Of a stretch of DNA of 64,000 bases, positions 50,403 through 59,770 are shown one piece after another. Origin of the DNA: Methanocaldococcus sp. Its GTDB lineage: Archaea; AGJL01; Methanococci; Methanococcales; Methanocaldococcaceae. Positions within the stretch are counted from its first letter, which is position 1. Every line of letters starts with the position of its first letter. The stretch lies in contig NZ_JACCLX010000041.1 in assembly GCF_024490875.1 (NCBI RefSeq), positions 36,159 to 100,158 on the forward strand, in the 5' to 3' direction. The notes under the pieces are model-generated. The model did not search any database. It saw only the letters and a program-made list of their open reading frames with translations, and was not told where the DNA came from. The translations under genes were made by a program, and so were the position numbers.

Positions 50403-51497
50403 GTGAAATTTTTGAAAAAAATATTAGATGAAGAAAATAAGTTTGAAGGAGTTAATGAATCAGAGTTTTCTCCCGAAGACAAGGAGTTATATAAATATTT
50501 GCAGGAGACTAAAGCTAAAATAACAGTTGTAGGTTGTGGAGGAGCAGGAAATAACACAATTACAAGATTAAAATTAGAAGGAATAGAAGGAGCTAAAACT
50601 ATTGCGATTAATACAGATGCTCAACAGTTAATAAGGACTAAGGCAGATAAAAAAATATTAATTGGTAAAAAATTAACAAGAGGTTTAGGAGCAGGAGGTA
50701 ATCCAAAAATTGGTGAAGAAGCGGCAAAAGAAAGCGCTGAAGAAATTAAAGCGGCAATTCAAGATTCCGATATGGTATTTATAACCTGTGGATTAGGTGG
50801 AGGAACAGGGACAGGATCAGCTCCAGTAGTTGCAGAAATAGCCAAAAAAATTGGAGCATTAACTGTAGCAGTAGTTACTCTACCTTTTGAAATGGAGGGT
50901 AAAATTAGAATGAAAAATGCTATGGAAGGATTAGAAAGATTAAAACAACATACTGATACATTAGTTGTAATACCTAACGAAAAGTTATTTGAAATCGTTC
51001 CAAATATGCCTTTAAAATTAGCATTTAAAGTGGCTGATGAAGTTTTAATCAACGCCGTAAAAGGGTTAGTAGAATTAATAACCAAAGATGGGTTAATTAA
51101 TGTGGACTTTGCCGATGTAAAGGCAGTTATGAGCGATGGAGGCTTAGCGATGATTGGAATCGGGGAAAGTGATAGTGAAAAGAGAGCTAAAGAAGCTATA
51201 AATATGGCACTAAACTCTCCACTGTTAGATGTAGATATAGATGGAGCTACAGGGGCTTTAATTCATGTTATGGGTCCAGAGGACTTAACATTGGAAGAGG
51301 CAAAAGAAGTAGTAGCCACAGTGTCTTCAAGATTAGATCCTAACGCTACAATAATTTGGGGAGCTACTATTGACGAAAAATTAGAGAATACAGTTAAAGT
51401 TTTATTAGTAGTTACAGGAGTTCAATCAAGAATTGAGTTTGGAGAAACTGGAATTAAAAGAAAAAAGACAGAGTTATTGAATATCCCAAAAATTTAA
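50403..51497 (+). CDS. ftsZ: Cell division protein FtsZ
   Basis: Tubulin-like cytokinetic GTPase, 364 aa. GCGGAGNNT starts the nucleotide-binding fold and the signature GGGTGTG lies at residues 132-138. The synergy-loop region has [11 protein letters not shown]. The N-terminal extension of ~35 residues is normal for euryarchaeal FtsZ1. The start appears to be GTG at 50403 after GGAGGTTATACC. It is followed directly by secE. Confidence 0.97.
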   Translation: MKFLKKILDEENKFEGVNESEFSPEDKELYKYLQETKAKITVVGCGGAGNNTITRLKLEGIEGAKTIAINTDAQQLIRTKADKKILIGKKLTRGLGAGGNPKIGEEAAKESAEEIKAAIQDSDMVFITCGLGGGTGTGSAPVVAEIAKKIGALTVAVVTLPFEMEGKIRMKNAMEGLERLKQHTDTLVVIPNEKLFEIVPNMPLKLAFKVADEVLINAVKGLVELITKDGLINVDFADVKAVMSDGGLAMIGIGESDSEKRAKEAINMALNSPLLDVDIDGATGALIHVMGPEDLTLEEAKEVVATVSSRLDPNATIIWGATIDEKLENTVKVLLVVTGVQSRIEFGETGIKRKKTELLNIPKI

Positions 51498-51507
51498 GGG
51501 GATAACA

Positions 51508-51738
51508 ATGAATATAGATATTGATATTAATAAAAAAATAGATGAATTTAAGGAATTTCTTGAAGAGTGTAAAAGAGTTTGGTTAGTAATTAAAAAACCT
51601 ACAATGGAAGAATATATAAATGTTGCTAAAATTACAGCATTGGGAATAACATTATTAGGTGTAATTGGTTACATAATCCATGTCCCTGCGACATATATTA
51701 AAAATATAATAAAACCTCCAAGCACTCCAAATGTATAA
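51508..51738 (+). CDS. secE: Preprotein translocase subunit SecE (Sec61 gamma)
   Basis: 76-aa single-span translocon subunit. The amphipathic helix (FKEFLEECKRVWLVIKKPTMEEY) precedes the membrane helix (ITALGITLLGVIGYIIHVPA). It lies upstream of spt5, the standard archaeal order. RBS AAGGGGATAAC. Confidence 0.92.
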   Translation: MNIDIDINKKIDEFKEFLEECKRVWLVIKKPTMEEYINVAKITALGITLLGVIGYIIHVPATYIKNIIKPPSTPNV

Positions 51739-51826
51739 AAATAATTTAAAGCCTTTTTTATGTTTTTTATTTAATTTTAATACTAAATGATTTATATTTT
51801 TGGATTAAAATATTTAAGGTGATATT

Positions 51827-52270
51827 ATGATTTTTGCTGTAAGAACTATGGTTGGTCAGGAGAAAAATATTGCTGAATTAATGGCAAGTAGAGCTGAAAA
51901 GGAGCAATTAAATGTTTATTCAATATTGGCTACTGAGTCTTTAAAAGGGTATGTATTAGTTGAGGCAGAAACAAAAGGGGATGTAGAAGAATTAATAAAA
52001 AGAATGCCAAGAGTTAGAGGAATAGTTCCTGGAGCTATAGCCATTGAAGAAATAGAGCCATTACTAACTCCAAAGAAAATTATTGAAAATATTGAGAAAG
52101 GAGATGTTGTTGAAATTATTGCAGGTCCTTTTAAAGGAGAAAGGGCTAAGGTTATTAGAGTAGATAAAAATAAAGAGGAAGTTACATTAGAACTTGAAAA
52201 TGCTATGGTTCCAATTCCAATAACATTATCTGTTGAAGGTGTTAAGATAGTTTCAAAACATAAAGATTAA
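51827..52270 (+). CDS. spt5: Transcription elongation factor Spt5 (NusG)
   Basis: 147-aa archaeal Spt5. The NGN domain (residues ~1-85, FAVRTMVGQEKNIAELMASR) is followed by one KOW domain (KGDVVEIIAGPFKGERAKV). It binds RNA polymerase with Spt4. It lies in the secE-spt5-rpl11 order. Confidence 0.95.
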   Translation: MIFAVRTMVGQEKNIAELMASRAEKEQLNVYSILATESLKGYVLVEAETKGDVEELIKRMPRVRGIVPGAIAIEEIEPLLTPKKIIENIEKGDVVEIIAGPFKGERAKVIRVDKNKEEVTLELENAMVPIPITLSVEGVKIVSKHKD

Positions 52271-52365
52271 TATTAGTTAATTAGGAATAACTTTATATAT
52301 TCCATATATTAACTTTATTTAAGCATCTGATACAATATCTTATTTTTTAACTGAGGTGAGACATT

Positions 52366-52872
52366 ATGGCTAAGGAAGTTGTAGAAGTTTTAATTACTGG
52401 TGGTAAGGCAACAGCAGGGCCACCATTAGGACCAGCAATTGGTCCTTTAGGAGTTAATGTTATGCAGGTTGTCAAAGAGATTAACGAAAAAACTAAAGAC
52501 TATGAGGGAATGCAAGTTCCTGTTAAAATTATAGTAGATACTGAAACAAGAAAATTCGAGATTGAGGTTGGAATTCCTCCAACAACCGCTCTAATAAAAA
52601 AAGAGTTAGGTATAGAAACAGCAGCTCACGAACCAAGACACGAAGTCGTTGGTAACTTAACATTAGAGCAAGTTATTAAAATTGCAAAAATGAAAATGGA
52701 TTCAATGTTATCATACACTTTAAAGAATGCTGTAAAAGAAGTTTTAGGAACTTGTGGCTCTATGGGAGTAACGGTTGAAGGAAAAGATCCTAAAGAAGTT
52801 CAAAAAGAAATTGACGCTGGAGTATATGATGAATATTTTAAAGAAGATGAAAAATCTAAACAAAAAGAATAA
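52366..52872 (+). CDS. rpl11: 50S ribosomal protein L11
   Basis: 168 aa. [26 protein letters not shown] is the L11 signature, with proline-rich loop motifs and the RNA-binding C-terminal domain ([23 protein letters not shown]). It has a Lys/Glu-rich tail. GAGGTGAGAC precedes the ATG. Confidence 0.97.
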   Translation: MAKEVVEVLITGGKATAGPPLGPAIGPLGVNVMQVVKEINEKTKDYEGMQVPVKIIVDTETRKFEIEVGIPPTTALIKKELGIETAAHEPRHEVVGNLTLEQVIKIAKMKMDSMLSYTLKNAVKEVLGTCGSMGVTVEGKDPKEVQKEIDAGVYDEYFKEDEKSKQKE

Positions 52873-52880
52873 TTTTATTT

Positions 52881-53909
52881 TTAACTTTTCTTTTTTATTT
52901 TTCCCCATATATCAATTAATTTTAATCTTTCTATATATTTTTCTATATTAAGTTTTGTTAAATATCCGCAAAATATTCCAATTATTAAACCACCAATAAC
53001 ATCGAAAGGATAATGAACACCTACATAAACTCTACTGTAACCTACAAGAATGGCCCAAATTAAAAATATAATTCCTATTTTTTTTGAGTAGTTTAATAGT
53101 ATAGACGTTGCCAAAGTAAAAGATAAAGTCGTATGTCCACTTGGAAAACTTGGCTCATAACCTTCGTAACATAGAAGATGTATATTATTTAAAACTAAGT
53201 AAGGCCTCGGCTCGTTTATAAAATACTTTAAAAAATATGCTATTAATACAGATAAAAATAAGGCAAATACTAACCTTAATCCTAACTTTCTATTTTTTAA
53301 ATAGATTAAAGTCGTAGTTATAAAAACTATGGGATACACTGTCTTAGAGATAAGTAGCATAATAATATCTAATATATAATTATAGTGTGTATTTATTAAA
53401 TAAAAGAAATAAATATTAAGGTTGTATAACTTATTTATATTATTATTTAGCATATTCCCAAAAAATGCCTCAATTAAAAATCTTGGAGCTCTACCAATAA
53501 CTGTTGCTATCGTAAATATCAATATTCTAATTTCAAAGATTCCAGAGAGCCACGCAACAACTTTGTAAGGTATCGGAGTAAATCCTGCCAAAATTATTCC
53601 ATAAGCCCCATATTTATTAAAAAACTCCTCCCCTTTCTGTAAATACTTCTCTCCAAAAAGTTTTACAAATATTGGATGTCCTAATTTGTATCCTAAGTAA
53701 TAGCCAAATAATCCTCCTAAAGTAATTCCAATTGAAGCAACAATTGCTGATATTATAGGATTTAATCCAAAAAAAGGAGCACTTATTATAAAAATGTCTG
53801 GAGGAATTGGTTGAATAAATGCCTCTGTAAATGATATTATAAATATTCCAATGTATCCATAATTTTTTACCATTTCTGTGGCAACTGCATATAAATCCAC
53901 AATAATCAC
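52881..53909 (-). CDS. DedA-PAP2 fusion membrane phosphatase
   Basis: 342 aa with two joined domains. Residues ~1-150 are DedA/SNARE-associated ([53 protein letters not shown]). Residues ~190-330 are a PAP2 lipid phosphatase with all motifs ([36 protein letters not shown]). It likely removes phosphate from an isoprenoid or phospholipid carrier, with the DedA half acting as flippase. Convergent with rpl11. Confidence 0.9.
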   Translation of the reverse strand: MIIVDLYAVATEMVKNYGYIGIFIISFTEAFIQPIPPDIFIISAPFFGLNPIISAIVASIGITLGGLFGYYLGYKLGHPIFVKLFGEKYLQKGEEFFNKYGAYGIILAGFTPIPYKVVAWLSGIFEIRILIFTIATVIGRAPRFLIEAFFGNMLNNNINKLYNLNIYFFYLINTHYNYILDIIMLLISKTVYPIVFITTTLIYLKNRKLGLRLVFALFLSVLIAYFLKYFINEPRPYLVLNNIHLLCYEGYEPSFPSGHTTLSFTLATSILLNYSKKIGIIFLIWAILVGYSRVYVGVHYPFDVIGGLIIGIFCGYLTKLNIEKYIERLKLIDIWGKIKKKS

Positions 53910-53976
53910 CCAACTTTATAATAACTGCGTATTTATATATAGAACTTTTGGTAATTAACCTATAATGAGGGAAAAT

Positions 53977-54696
53977 ATGAGAATGGAGTTGGAATTACAA
54001 ACAGATAATTTTACAGTTATTCCTTATAATCACCAGTATTATTTAGCGTCAGCAATATACAATAAAATTCACTCTGCAAACCCAAAATATGCAGAGAAAT
54101 TACATAACTATCAAAAATTTAAATTTTTTACATTTTCTTTGTTACAAATTAGAAGGAGAGTTATTAGAAAGGAGGGAATAGAAACTATTGATGGAAAGGC
54201 ATATCTTTATATTTCCTCACCAAAAAATGAATTTATAGAGAACTTTGTTGAGGGTTTATTGGAAGATGGAGAGTTAAGAGTTGGAAAAATAAACTTTTAT
54301 GTAAAAAGAGCGAAAATTTTACCAATTCCTAAAAAGTTTAACATTTTAAAAACAATATCTCCAATATATTTAAAAACTGTAATCCCAACAGAGGACAATA
54401 AGTTAAAAACATATGATTTGCTTCCAAATTCTTCAAAATTTTATGAAAATTTAAAAAATAATTTAAAGAAAAAATATGAAGCATTTTATAATGAAAAATG
54501 CTCCTTAGATTTTGAATTTGAAGTTTTAAAATATAAACCTAAAAGAATGAAATTAAAGGAAAATGTCTATTGTAGATGTTCTGAAATGGTGTTTAAGGTT
54601 TGGGGAGATTATGAACTAATAAAATTTGGTTATGAGTGTGGATTTGGAGAGAAAAACAGTTTAGGATTTGGAATGGTTGTAAATATTGATAAATAA
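53977..54696 (+). CDS. cas6: CRISPR RNA endoribonuclease Cas6
   Basis: 239-aa repeat-cleaving RNase. Double ferredoxin-like layout; the C-terminal glycine-rich loop GFGEKNSLGFGMV is diagnostic. Histidines near the N-terminus (HQYYLASAIYNKIH) could include the catalytic one. The start at 53977 follows GAGGGAAAAT; an ATG at 53965 overlaps that site. It heads the locus but converges with csa3 (stops adjacent). Confidence 0.93.
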   Translation: MRMELELQTDNFTVIPYNHQYYLASAIYNKIHSANPKYAEKLHNYQKFKFFTFSLLQIRRRVIRKEGIETIDGKAYLYISSPKNEFIENFVEGLLEDGELRVGKINFYVKRAKILPIPKKFNILKTISPIYLKTVIPTEDNKLKTYDLLPNSSKFYENLKNNLKKKYEAFYNEKCSLDFEFEVLKYKPKRMKLKENVYCRCSEMVFKVWGDYELIKFGYECGFGEKNSLGFGMVVNIDK

Positions 54697-55302
54697 TTAA
54701 ATTAATTTAATTATTCTTTTTCTGCCTATTTTTTCAGTTTTTATTAATCCTTTACTTTCTAATGAATTTACATACTTTATAATTGCTGGTAGAGAAACAT
54801 TAAACTCTTTTGCCAACTCAGTTATTGTCTTCTCTCCCTCATTTAATGATGCTAAAATTTTTCTTTCAAATTTTGTTAAATTGTATGGATGTGCTATTTT
54901 TGGGAGTTCTATAATCCTCTTTTTATGCACATAAACTATTTTATCTACTTTTTGGAATTCATATAATGAGGCATAGAGTAAAGCGAGAGATGTTATTTTT
55001 CTACCACCAGTTATATTTACAATAACTTTATTATCCTCTTTTTTTATAATATCCCTTAATATCTCAACATTTTTCTCAAACTCTATCCCATTTATTTTTA
55101 CCTCTTCACATTCAATTCCCAGCATATTGCATAACTCTTTTGCTTTTTTTAAGGCCTCATCAACTTTTTTTAAATCATCTTCTTTAACATATTCTTCTTT
55201 ATCTTTTGAATATACAAGAATTACTTTTTTTGCACCATACTCAGCAATTGGTTTATAAATATGCTCAGCGTGAAACCCTATGTTTATTATGTGCGTTGTC
55301 AT
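54697..55302 (-). CDS. csa3: CARF-HTH transcription regulator Csa3
   Basis: 201 aa. The N-terminal CARF domain (INIGFHAEHIYKPI, VNITGGRKITSLALL) senses cyclic nucleotides in this family. The C-terminal winged helix (EKTITELAKEFNVSLPAIIKYVNSLESKGLI) binds DNA. It is divergent from cas10d with a repeat-bearing 170-bp gap, so it probably regulates the cas operon and itself. Confidence 0.93.
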   Translation of the reverse strand: MTTHIINIGFHAEHIYKPIAEYGAKKVILVYSKDKEEYVKEDDLKKVDEALKKAKELCNMLGIECEEVKINGIEFEKNVEILRDIIKKEDNKVIVNITGGRKITSLALLYASLYEFQKVDKIVYVHKKRIIELPKIAHPYNLTKFERKILASLNEGEKTITELAKEFNVSLPAIIKYVNSLESKGLIKTEKIGRKRIIKLI

Positions 55303-55337
55303 TTTTATCCCTCATTTTATCACTACCTTTTTTAAGA

Positions 55338-55403
55338 TTAGTTAAGGTTAATAAATATTTCCAAAAAACTTAACCAAAAAGGTTAATAGTTAAATTTATA
55401 TAT
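55338..55403. promoter_or_regulatory. Csa3 operator-like repeats and cas10d promoter
   Basis: GTTAAGGTTAATAA (55340-55353) is followed by the perfect inverted repeat TTAACC-N5-GGTTAA (55370-55375 and 55381-55386) and AGTTAA. The TATA-like TTTATATATC at 55394-55403 directs rightward transcription with a start near 55428. Operator position just upstream of TATA fits an activator, or a repressor of the leftward csa3 promoter. Confidence 0.6.
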
Positions 55404-55472
55404 CAAGAAATGAATGTAAGAATATAGTGAAGCAACTGATATTATTGGTAAATTATACCCTAAGGTGTAATC

Positions 55473-58052
55473 ATGGAAATTAAAGTAAAACCCAAAAAAA
55501 TCTTTAAAACTAAGTTATTCCAAGATGAAACTAAAAACTACTTCAATAAAGTTTTTATCAATCTATTTAAAAAATATCGCTTAAAGCCAGCAAAAGGGGG
55601 AAAATCTTTTGAGGAAAAAGTTAAAAGTGGAGAGATTGAAGCAAAAGACCTTCCAGATATGAGTTATCCTATGCACATACTAAATGGAATAATTCCTTCT
55701 TTAAAAGTTTTAGAAAATAGATGGCTAAATAAAGGTTTAATAGATGAAAATTATGATGATAACGACATAAGAATGCTTTTAAAGTGTCTTTTAATTGCAT
55801 TTACATTTCACGATATAAATAAATTGCACAATGAGATTGATTTAAAATCTTCAATAGAAAAATATTTTGAAGATGATTTAAAAAATTTAAAAATTGAATT
55901 AAGTGAAGAAGAAAAAGATATTGTGAAATATCTTATATTGGCAACAGAGGAGAGAACAAGATATATTATTCCAGATGAGAAATTACCAACAAGGAGGGGG
56001 TTAAATAGATTAATAAAAGATGATCTAATTGAGATTATACACTTAGCAGATAGTATTTCCATACCAATTGAAAACTATACTGAAATAGCAAAAATTTGGA
56101 AAAAATTGAAAGAGTATGTAGATGTAAATGTATTCTACTTTGACGACATTCCTTATGAAGTTCTATCAAGGTTTATCGTTGAGAGATTAAGAGAAAATGT
56201 AGATTGTTATGTTATATCTCCAAGAGGTTTTATTTACGAGGGTAATTTAGAAATAGATGAGAATTATTTAATAAAATCATTTGAAGAATTTTTGTATAGA
56301 AATACTGAAAAGATGGTTAAGATTGATAGGCAAAAGGCACAACTGGATATATTTAGATTTATTGAGATTTCAGAAGATAGAATATTAAGATTAATTGATT
56401 CATTAGATGACTCTATATTTTATAAAGACATATCCAAAAAGGATGAAGAGGCGAGAGATGTATTTACAAAAAAGATTGAAGATTTTAGTGAGGAGGAATT
56501 TAGAAAATTTAAACTTTTAAAATTGTTATTACAATTAACTCCAACGGAAACTAATGAAAAAAGTATTAAAAAACTAAAATCTAAGTTTGAAGAAAAATAT
56601 TTTAAAATAGATAAATATTTCGATTTAGATAAGGACTTTGTTGATAGAGTTAAAAATGCAGATACAGGGTTAAAAAACTATCTAAAACTATACATTGCTA
56701 CAAAAAAAGGATTTAATGAGAAAGAGACACTATCTGATTTAATAACATTGTTAAAAACAAATTACAGTGGTTCTGAGAGAGTAAATTTAAAAGAGATTAT
56801 TAATGAACTGTTAGGATACGCCCATTTAAATGGAAAGAAGATAAAGGAAATAAAATTTGAAGATATTGGTTCAAAAAAGAATATATGCTCATTATGTGGG
56901 AGAGAATCATCTATAATAGCAACAGAAAATTTATGCTTTGGATTTAAGCCGAGAGGATTTACAAATAGAACAGTAGTTTCTTTATCAAATACAAAAAAGA
57001 ATATTTGCCAATTGTGTTTAACTGAGGTAACATTTAGAAAATTAATATTTGGAAAAAAAGAAAATGTTCAAGCAGTATATATAGATGCTTACGACTACTT
57101 TATTCCAATAATGGACGAAAATTTAACAAAATACATTGAAAGCGTTAGTGAGAATATAGGACTTTGGGATAAAGATGCTAAGGCATTTATAAAGGCAATT
57201 TATGGATTTAATGTAAAAGTGGAAGAGGAATTATTTCCATTCTTAATGACTTTCGTTGATATTTCCAAACAAATTGATTTTATAAGATTTTATAGAAAAA
57301 TTTTAGATTTTATTTATGAAACTGGCTTTAAGTTTTACTTAACATATCCATTTAATCCAGATAAAGTAAAAAAAGAGACGATAATCTTTGATTATACAAT
57401 AAAATCTTTCAAAAAATTAGGATGGGATAAAGTTAGACTCGATGAAATTGAAAAAATTAGAAATGAATTTGAATTGCTTTGGAAATTAGGATATGCCTTA
57501 AAAGGAGGCTCAAAATCTGATAATATAATAGTTTCGTTATTCAATGATTATGCTGACAATCCTATGGCATTTTACTTTTATCTCTTCAAATTATCCTATC
57601 CACTATCATTTGCTGAAAAATACGACTTAAATATTATAAATCAAAGAATTGGGGTAGAAAAAATGAACATTATTGAAAAATTGGCTGACATTGCCTCAGA
57701 TATAGAGTGGGCTAAGGGTAGTGCATCCTCAAAAACCTCTATGATTAGAGAAACTTTGGAGGTGTTGAAGATAGGAGTAAAGAAGGGCTATAAGGATGAG
57801 GAAATAAAATCCTTAATGGCTGGGATGCTTTATAGGAAATATCCTTATTCAAGTAAGAAAGAGAAAATTGAAGAATTTTGTGGTGTGTTATATGATGAAT
57901 TGTTTAAAGGTTTATGGAAGGGAAAACTTCCTTCAAAAAAAGAACTTAGATACTGGATATATGCATTTGCTTATCATTATGATTTAAAATCCAAAGAAAA
58001 AAGAAAAGAACAGAAAAAATTAAAAGACGATGAAATCAAAGAATCTCAATAA
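55473..58052 (+). CDS. cas10d: Type I-D large subunit Cas10d (Csc3) with HD nuclease
   Basis: 859-aa large subunit of the type I-D Cascade. An N-terminal HD domain includes H68 and the H113-D114 pair (AFTFHDINKLHNE), giving the target-DNA nuclease that type I-D places here instead of in Cas3. A zinc site with CSLCGRES...CQLC lies around residues 472-515. No GGDD cyclase motif is apparent in the palm region. The start follows AAGGTGTAATC. Confidence 0.93.
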   Translation: MEIKVKPKKIFKTKLFQDETKNYFNKVFINLFKKYRLKPAKGGKSFEEKVKSGEIEAKDLPDMSYPMHILNGIIPSLKVLENRWLNKGLIDENYDDNDIRMLLKCLLIAFTFHDINKLHNEIDLKSSIEKYFEDDLKNLKIELSEEEKDIVKYLILATEERTRYIIPDEKLPTRRGLNRLIKDDLIEIIHLADSISIPIENYTEIAKIWKKLKEYVDVNVFYFDDIPYEVLSRFIVERLRENVDCYVISPRGFIYEGNLEIDENYLIKSFEEFLYRNTEKMVKIDRQKAQLDIFRFIEISEDRILRLIDSLDDSIFYKDISKKDEEARDVFTKKIEDFSEEEFRKFKLLKLLLQLTPTETNEKSIKKLKSKFEEKYFKIDKYFDLDKDFVDRVKNADTGLKNYLKLYIATKKGFNEKETLSDLITLLKTNYSGSERVNLKEIINELLGYAHLNGKKIKEIKFEDIGSKKNICSLCGRESSIIATENLCFGFKPRGFTNRTVVSLSNTKKNICQLCLTEVTFRKLIFGKKENVQAVYIDAYDYFIPIMDENLTKYIESVSENIGLWDKDAKAFIKAIYGFNVKVEEELFPFLMTFVDISKQIDFIRFYRKILDFIYETGFKFYLTYPFNPDKVKKETIIFDYTIKSFKKLGWDKVRLDEIEKIRNEFELLWKLGYALKGGSKSDNIIVSLFNDYADNPMAFYFYLFKLSYPLSFAEKYDLNIINQRIGVEKMNIIEKLADIASDIEWAKGSASSKTSMIRETLEVLKIGVKKGYKDEEIKSLMAGMLYRKYPYSSKKEKIEEFCGVLYDELFKGLWKGKLPSKKELRYWIYAFAYHYDLKSKEKRKEQKKLKDDEIKESQ

Positions 58053-58071
58053 ATAAAATGGGGTGATGACA

Positions 58072-59118
58072 ATGGCAAAGCAAAAGACATTATCTGAATA
58101 TGTATATAAAAAGTATCTTGATTTTGATGACAATGTTGTTAATGAGTTTAGAGAAAAACTCTACTCAATAATTCCAAAAGAGTATTTCCAAGATAAGTAT
58201 GGGAAAAGAACTCCAAATGTGATAAAGGTAGCAACAATAAGAACTACAACTGGTTATTTAATTAATCGTTCAACAGAGCCAGATGAAGTTATAAGCACAA
58301 CAATAGGAAATAAAGATGTTGTAGTAATTCCTTCAAGAAAATTAAAATCAAGAGAAAAATTGACAGGATTAATTTTGTGTAGAAAATTTAAAGTAGTTCA
58401 TCCAGAGGTTGAATACAACTTCATAAAAAAATCAGAATATTTAGCAAATCCAAACTCCATAGTGTTTGGAGATAGCGTAACGCAATCAAATGAAGCCGTT
58501 GGATTACCTTCAAGAGTTATTTACGAATGGGCATATTCAATTAGAGACAAAGATGAAATAACAGAGGAATTAACTCACAATGCTTTAAGTGAAGAAGGGA
58601 CAATGTGGGATAAAAGTGAAGGGACTCAAAGACAGAGTTTGTTTGAAATTCAATATGTCAAGCCAGGAGTTTATTTCCCACAGTTTTTAACATTCTATGA
58701 CATAACACCAGAAGGATTTATCCACGCTTTAATCTCTCATTTAAAAACTACCAGATATGGAGCTCAATCAAATGTTATGGATGCAAATATGAAAAATGAA
58801 ATTATAAGTATAGCGTTAGATACCTTTGAGCCTCCAGTGTCATCCTATCTAATTTCAAAGGAGTTTAATGGAGAAGTAACTTATGAAAATGTAAAAGAGT
58901 TTGTTAAAGAAAAATTAAGAGAAAATTCATCAATGTTAATTGAAAATGAGAAGTTAGAAGAACTTTTAAAGTTAATTGATGAATATTTAAAAGATGAAGA
59001 AAAATTGAAGCAACTTTATTTGAGACATTTAAATGATTGCATAAACTACTTAGTTGAGTGTAAAATAATTAAAAAAGAAAAAGATGTTAAAAAGTTATTA
59101 GAAGAAATGGGTGTCTAA
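58072..59118 (+). CDS. cas7d: Type I-D backbone protein Cas7d (Csc2)
   Basis: 348-aa Csc2-family RAMP protein that polymerises along the crRNA. Features: IRTTTGYLINRSTEPDE, the DSVTQSNEAVGLPSRVIYEWAYS segment and FLTFYDITPEGFIHALISHLKTTRYGAQ. The start 58072 follows GGGGTGATGACA. Two nucleotides separate its stop and the next ATG. Confidence 0.93.
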   Translation: MAKQKTLSEYVYKKYLDFDDNVVNEFREKLYSIIPKEYFQDKYGKRTPNVIKVATIRTTTGYLINRSTEPDEVISTTIGNKDVVVIPSRKLKSREKLTGLILCRKFKVVHPEVEYNFIKKSEYLANPNSIVFGDSVTQSNEAVGLPSRVIYEWAYSIRDKDEITEELTHNALSEEGTMWDKSEGTQRQSLFEIQYVKPGVYFPQFLTFYDITPEGFIHALISHLKTTRYGAQSNVMDANMKNEIISIALDTFEPPVSSYLISKEFNGEVTYENVKEFVKEKLRENSSMLIENEKLEELLKLIDEYLKDEEKLKQLYLRHLNDCINYLVECKIIKKEKDVKKLLEEMGV

Positions 59119-59119
59119 T

Positions 59120-59752
59120 ATGATTAGACATTATAAAATAACTCTTCTCTCTCCTTTATTTTGTTATAACAAGACAGAGGGAGGGGTTGCATCAACAGAG
59201 CCATTTATTGGAGATATTTCTTTAAATTATGCATTAAATTTTGCATTGGCTAAAAAGAATGAATATACTTACCAAATAAAAGATAAGCCAGATTATGAAG
59301 AGATTAAGGAGTTTGGATTTGTTTGGACCATTGGAAGACCAATATATTATGAAAAAACTCCAATATTTACAAGAAAAACATCAGAAATATCTGATTATAT
59401 GGTTAGAAGAGATATAATTGAACAGATGGGAAAAGGATTGTTTAAAAATTACTTCCACATTCAAGGAATAAAAGAGGGCTCAATTTTTGAAGCATCTTTA
59501 TTGACTTTTGAAGATATAAAACTTCCGAAAACATTTACTTTGAGGATAGGGGTTGGTAGGGAATGTCTTTTATTATTTGAAGAAAAAAAGGAAAAACCAG
59601 AGGAAATTTGGCTAAATCTCTACACAATTAAGAAAATATTTGGAAAAGATGTAAAATTAAGAGAATCTCAGATGTTAAGATTTGTTCTTTCTCACTATAT
59701 TATTGGAACGGGGTTTAAAGTTGAAGATTTAGAATATATCTTTTCTAACTAA
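59120..59752 (+). CDS. cas5d: Type I-D Cas5d (Csc1)
   Basis: 210-aa Csc1-family protein that caps the crRNA 5' handle. It starts IRHYKITLLSPLFCYNKTEGGVASTEPFIGD, typical of Csc1, and has the YFHIQGIKEGSIFEA strand and LRIGVGRECLLLFEE. The start at 59120 follows GGGTGTCTAAT at the end of cas7d. Confidence 0.9.
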   Translation: MIRHYKITLLSPLFCYNKTEGGVASTEPFIGDISLNYALNFALAKKNEYTYQIKDKPDYEEIKEFGFVWTIGRPIYYEKTPIFTRKTSEISDYMVRRDIIEQMGKGLFKNYFHIQGIKEGSIFEASLLTFEDIKLPKTFTLRIGVGRECLLLFEEKKEKPEEIWLNLYTIKKIFGKDVKLRESQMLRFVLSHYIIGTGFKVEDLEYIFSN

Positions 59753-59770
59753 TTTTTTTAGGGGATATTT

